In this document: piece by piece, positions 61,562 through 64,000 of the stretch
Position numbering within the stretch: the stretch's first letter is position 1
Layout of the letters: every line of letters begins with the position of its first letter
Program-made: the position numbers and the translations under genes
Source of the DNA: Hypoxylon rubiginosum
Lineage: Eukaryota > Ascomycota > Sordariomycetes > Xylariales > Hypoxylaceae
Length of the DNA stretch: 64,000 nucleotides
Direction: 5' to 3'
Assembly (NCBI GenBank): GCA_902806565.1
Contig: CADCXA010000015.1
Span: 558,001-622,000, forward strand
Notes under the pieces: model-generated
Databases searched by the model: none
What the model saw: only the letters and a program-made list of their open reading frames with translations
Told to the model about the DNA's origin: nothing

Positions 61562-61676
61562 GGGGCTGTGGTCAGGTCAGATCCTAATGGTCAGTGGTTG
61601 GCACCCCGCCACATATAAATAAATGGGGCTATGGTTAGGTCCAAAGCGGGTTAATGGTCGGATGAGCTGTATCCCC
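61562..61676 (-). repeat. Right terminal inverted repeat
   Basis: 115 bp, the inverted partner of 60710-60823. It keeps more C/G at its inner edge than the left copy. Confidence 0.85.
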
Positions 61677-61684
61677 GGGATTCG
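61677..61684. repeat. Right target-site duplication (GGGATTCG)
   Basis: Partner of the left flank at 60702-60709. Confidence 0.6.
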
Positions 61685-61691
61685 TGGATGA

Positions 61692-61771
61692 AACGTACAC
61701 ATGAGCGTACACACGAGCGTACACACACTCGAGTGTACACATGGAAACGTGTGTGTGTATATGTGTACGCA
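61692..61771. repeat. Tandem and inverted CGTACACA/TGTGTACG array
   Basis: GAGCGTACACAC occurs twice in tandem (about 61702-61725), followed by GAGTGTACACAT and then, in inverted orientation, a TG-rich stretch ending TGTGTACGC. The block could fold into an imperfect hairpin. It starts about 8 bp beyond the right target duplication. Confidence 0.6.
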
Positions 61772-64000
61772 AATTGTAAAGGTCGGTTGGTTCTCTCTTT
61801 CTTATTTGGAACGAACTGGCAAAGGCCAATGCTTCTCCCACCGCCTTACCGGCCCTTCCCAGTATACCCAGCACATACATACCTCACATACATACCTCAT
61901 ACACACTTGTGTGCAGCGCAACGCAACCCTAGGAGCTTGCTATTTTTTCTCGGGCGGCTGCTGGTCCGCGTTCGACTCTTGGGGTGTGCTGGTTGTTTCT
62001 GGTAGGTATTCTTGGTGCCACGGTTTTATATATGAATTAGAATTGATGGAGTTGGTGACGACATCGTCGCCAGCATTTCCCCCCGGCAGTTTCGTGCTTG
62101 TATATTTGCTTGTATATTGGGGATCGAGAGCACTCCCGATAACGTGGATACTCCCGTATTCGTCAACCGCGAGGGCCGCAATATATATGTATGTACATTA
62201 CATACCTACACATGCAAGCCAGAACGAGCTGAGGCCCAGCGAATAGGCGTACACAGGCGTTACAGGCGTGCAGACCTACCAGCCTACTTATAGGCCCGTC
62301 GGGCTGGCAGGCTTGGTTGTATGGTGCTGTTCTGCGTTGTGGGGCAAAAGGACGAAGAAACGCCACGTCCATGTTACCTACCGCAGACGGAATTTCCAAT
62401 TCCTTTCGGTCGTCGGCCAGCTAGCCTGGGCTGGCTTGCCAAAAACCTACCTCCTGGGTACATACATACCCAGCCCAGCCTAGCCTGCCCGTGCAGATTG
62501 TGCAGATTCTCGCGTGGATGACCTGCAGCTAACCTCCCCTAGCGAAGGTGATCAGTACTCTAGGACCGTGACACATAGCTCGTTGTCGCACCGTGCCCCG
62601 AACATCCATCTAGAAATCCCCCCGAGGCATACCTACCTCTCAAGCAACCCCGGGTCGCGACGGAAAGGAGCTAATGGAGACCAATTCCTATCTATATAAG
62701 TTCACCATGACGATGATGACAATATTAAGAATATTCCCAATGATTTCGTTATATTTCCTTACGTTCGGCCCCTTCATTGCAACTTCGTGTTAGCTGGAAT
62801 GATGTCAGGACGTAAGCTCTCAGCTAGCCTCTACGACCAGTCAGGGATCATCAAAGCTGCTTACCTTTTCACCGATCGGCCTCGCAGCCCTCGGAGGGGA
62901 CCCTCGAGCGGGTTCGAGGGTTCGAGAGGTGTGCTGTGGCAGTGTGGGTTCGATTTGCTAGTAGCGTTGGTGGTTGTCACTATTAAGGCTTAACGCTGAC
63001 CTTTTTTGTTCTGTTATCACATCCATAGGACCATACAATGGTATTGTACAACCGCGATTCGGTCCTCGCTTCAATAGTCCTGTTCTGGCCTGGCATGATA
63101 ACGTCCATGTAGGTAAATACATTATATCTACTATACAGTGTGTATGCGAGTTGATTGATAAAACGGTTCCTATATTAAAGGTGCTCACTTAGCTGAGACA
63201 ATTTTGTCGTCCAGGTCTTAGATCTGAGCGTATCTAGTCCTAGAATTCCCCTTGCACTATAAACGTTCCATCGTAGATTCTGAAGATTCCTTGCGAGATG
63301 CTATTTCAAATCGGGGTTTGTACATAACGCGCATCGATTTATTATTAAGGGAGTCTAGATCAGACGGGATTGTCAGGAACGCCACCATGCCCCAAATGTA
63401 ATCGCCCTTTTTCGAAGCGAGGATTCGGGTAGGCTATGTTGGCTATCCTAAGTCCCACCGCCCGGAGAGGAATCCATAAGGTGGAGTGTGTGGTGGAGAG
63501 GGCTACATGCACGATACATCTTTAGCTACCTCTTCTGGGCCATTTCCCGTCGTACCTGAAAGTCTCCCTCAACCTTCTGTAAACGGGTACCATCGCCGCT
63601 TGTTTTTTCTCTTCCCGTCACCGCGAGCATGCAAGATATATAATCTTGCAGCACAGAATCGAGACAGTGCCATCTGAAAGACTCGGGAAGACTTACGAGA
63701 GTATCATTGCCAACGATTATAATCATGCCATTTAGGATTTCTTAATTCGTGAGGTGGTGATAATGTCAAAAAAGGGGCCGAAGCATGAAGGGCCCCGTAG
63801 GTGAGATGATCTGACGTTGACGGCGTGCCCGTCCGCTCGGCTCCAGTTGACTACAGCTGCGGTGAGCATACTACTATGTATGTACAAAGCAGTTGATGGG
63901 ATTAAGCAAATACATTATGCTATGTAGGTACATACTTACAAGCCTCTCCGCCGCCGCGGAGACGAACAACAAGAGTGTGCTGCAGAGCATAAGCTAATTT
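61772..64000. other. Right-end intergenic region, no gene seen
   Basis: 2.2 kb to the window edge. A 13-base CACATACATACCT unit is duplicated at 61872-61897. The open frames (for example 61701-62246, +) are driven by low-complexity repeats and have no family resemblance. Any gene beyond 64000 cannot be judged. Confidence 0.4.

Larger units (their letters stand above)
60710..61676. mobile_element. 967 bp inverted-repeat transposon remnant or MITE, probably RIP-affected
   Basis: The element is bounded by long terminal inverted repeats (60710-60823 and 61562-61676) that begin GGGGATACAGCT. It is flanked by GGGATTTG on the left (60702-60709) and GGGATTCG on the right (61677-61684), an 8 bp direct repeat differing by one transition, which fits a target-site duplication. 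An 8 bp duplication is typical of hAT elements, but the GGGG terminus is not a classic hAT end, so the family is open. The interior (about 60840-61510) is almost only A and T and has no ORF. It contains four tandem 11-base units (61300-61343). This could be a non-autonomous element, or a coding element destroyed by repeat-induced point mutation. Confidence 0.8.

Noticed and set aside
61701..62246. 181-codon open frame on the + strand next to the inverted-repeat element
   Set aside because: Its start is the CGTACACA repeat array, which yields a His/Thr/Val-rich artefact; no transposase similarity.

Overview
The window is nuclear DNA of a filamentous ascomycete (Pezizomycotina), most likely a Sordariomycete. 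The evidence is short spliceosomal introns (about 50 to 190 nt, GT..AG, often with a CTAAC/CTGAC-like branch site), single genes on both strands with no operons, and a fungal gene set that includes the conidiation TEA factor AbaA, the cell-wall MADS factor Rlm1 and an Msb1/Mug8-domain protein. One transposon-like block looks RIP-mutated. No bacterial, viral or CRISPR features were seen.

Left part (1 to 21.7 kb): an unrecognised nuclear-looking protein (191-1159, +); an Fbxo9/Pof7-type F-box protein (1554-3299, -) divergent from an Mtm1/SLC25A39-40 mitochondrial carrier (4153-5524, +); uracil-DNA glycosylase (6409-7665, +); a 4 kb gene-free stretch; a six-exon Msb1/Mug8-domain morphogenesis protein (11727-15117, +); 4.6 kb without genes; and the MADS-box factor Rlm1 (19749-21680, -), rebuilt here from three exons.

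Middle (21.7 to 46 kb): a 6.9 kb gene-free stretch upstream of Rlm1; TFIID subunit TAF1 (28533-32247, -), whose C-terminal zinc knuckle is split by the last intron; a D-serine dehydratase-like PLP/zinc enzyme (34908-36507, +); Arp4 (36897-38377, -) sharing a 465 bp divergent promoter with the GPI19/PIG-P subunit (38843-39580, +); a small predicted secreted protein (40024-40485, -); a decayed PEBP-family fragment with an in-frame stop (about 43281-43455); and a secreted DUF7492-like protein whose predicted mature N-terminus is histidine (44626-45834, -).

Right part (46 to 64 kb): AbaA (49443-52716, -) with six CATTCY motifs in its upstream region; the five-RRM ribosome-biogenesis protein Mrd1 (53617-56408, -) divergent from a six-exon LC8 dynein light chain (57430-58036, +); then almost 6 kb without genes. 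Inside that lies a 967 bp element (60710-61676) with 114/115 bp terminal inverted repeats, a near-perfect 8 bp target duplication and an interior that is almost pure A/T.

Most genes are conserved housekeeping functions: transcription (TAF1), chromatin (Arp4), rRNA processing (Mrd1), DNA repair (Ung), GPI anchors (Gpi19) and mitochondrial metal/glutathione/cofactor homeostasis (Mtm1). Three bear on growth and sporulation (Msb1-like, Rlm1, AbaA). They do not form a biosynthetic cluster. The least ordinary items are the inverted-repeat element, the CATTCY cluster upstream of abaA, the PEBP relic and the MADS-only product that intron retention in RLM1 would make. Splice sites were assigned by eye from frame continuity and family conservation. 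No similarity search or RNA data was available.
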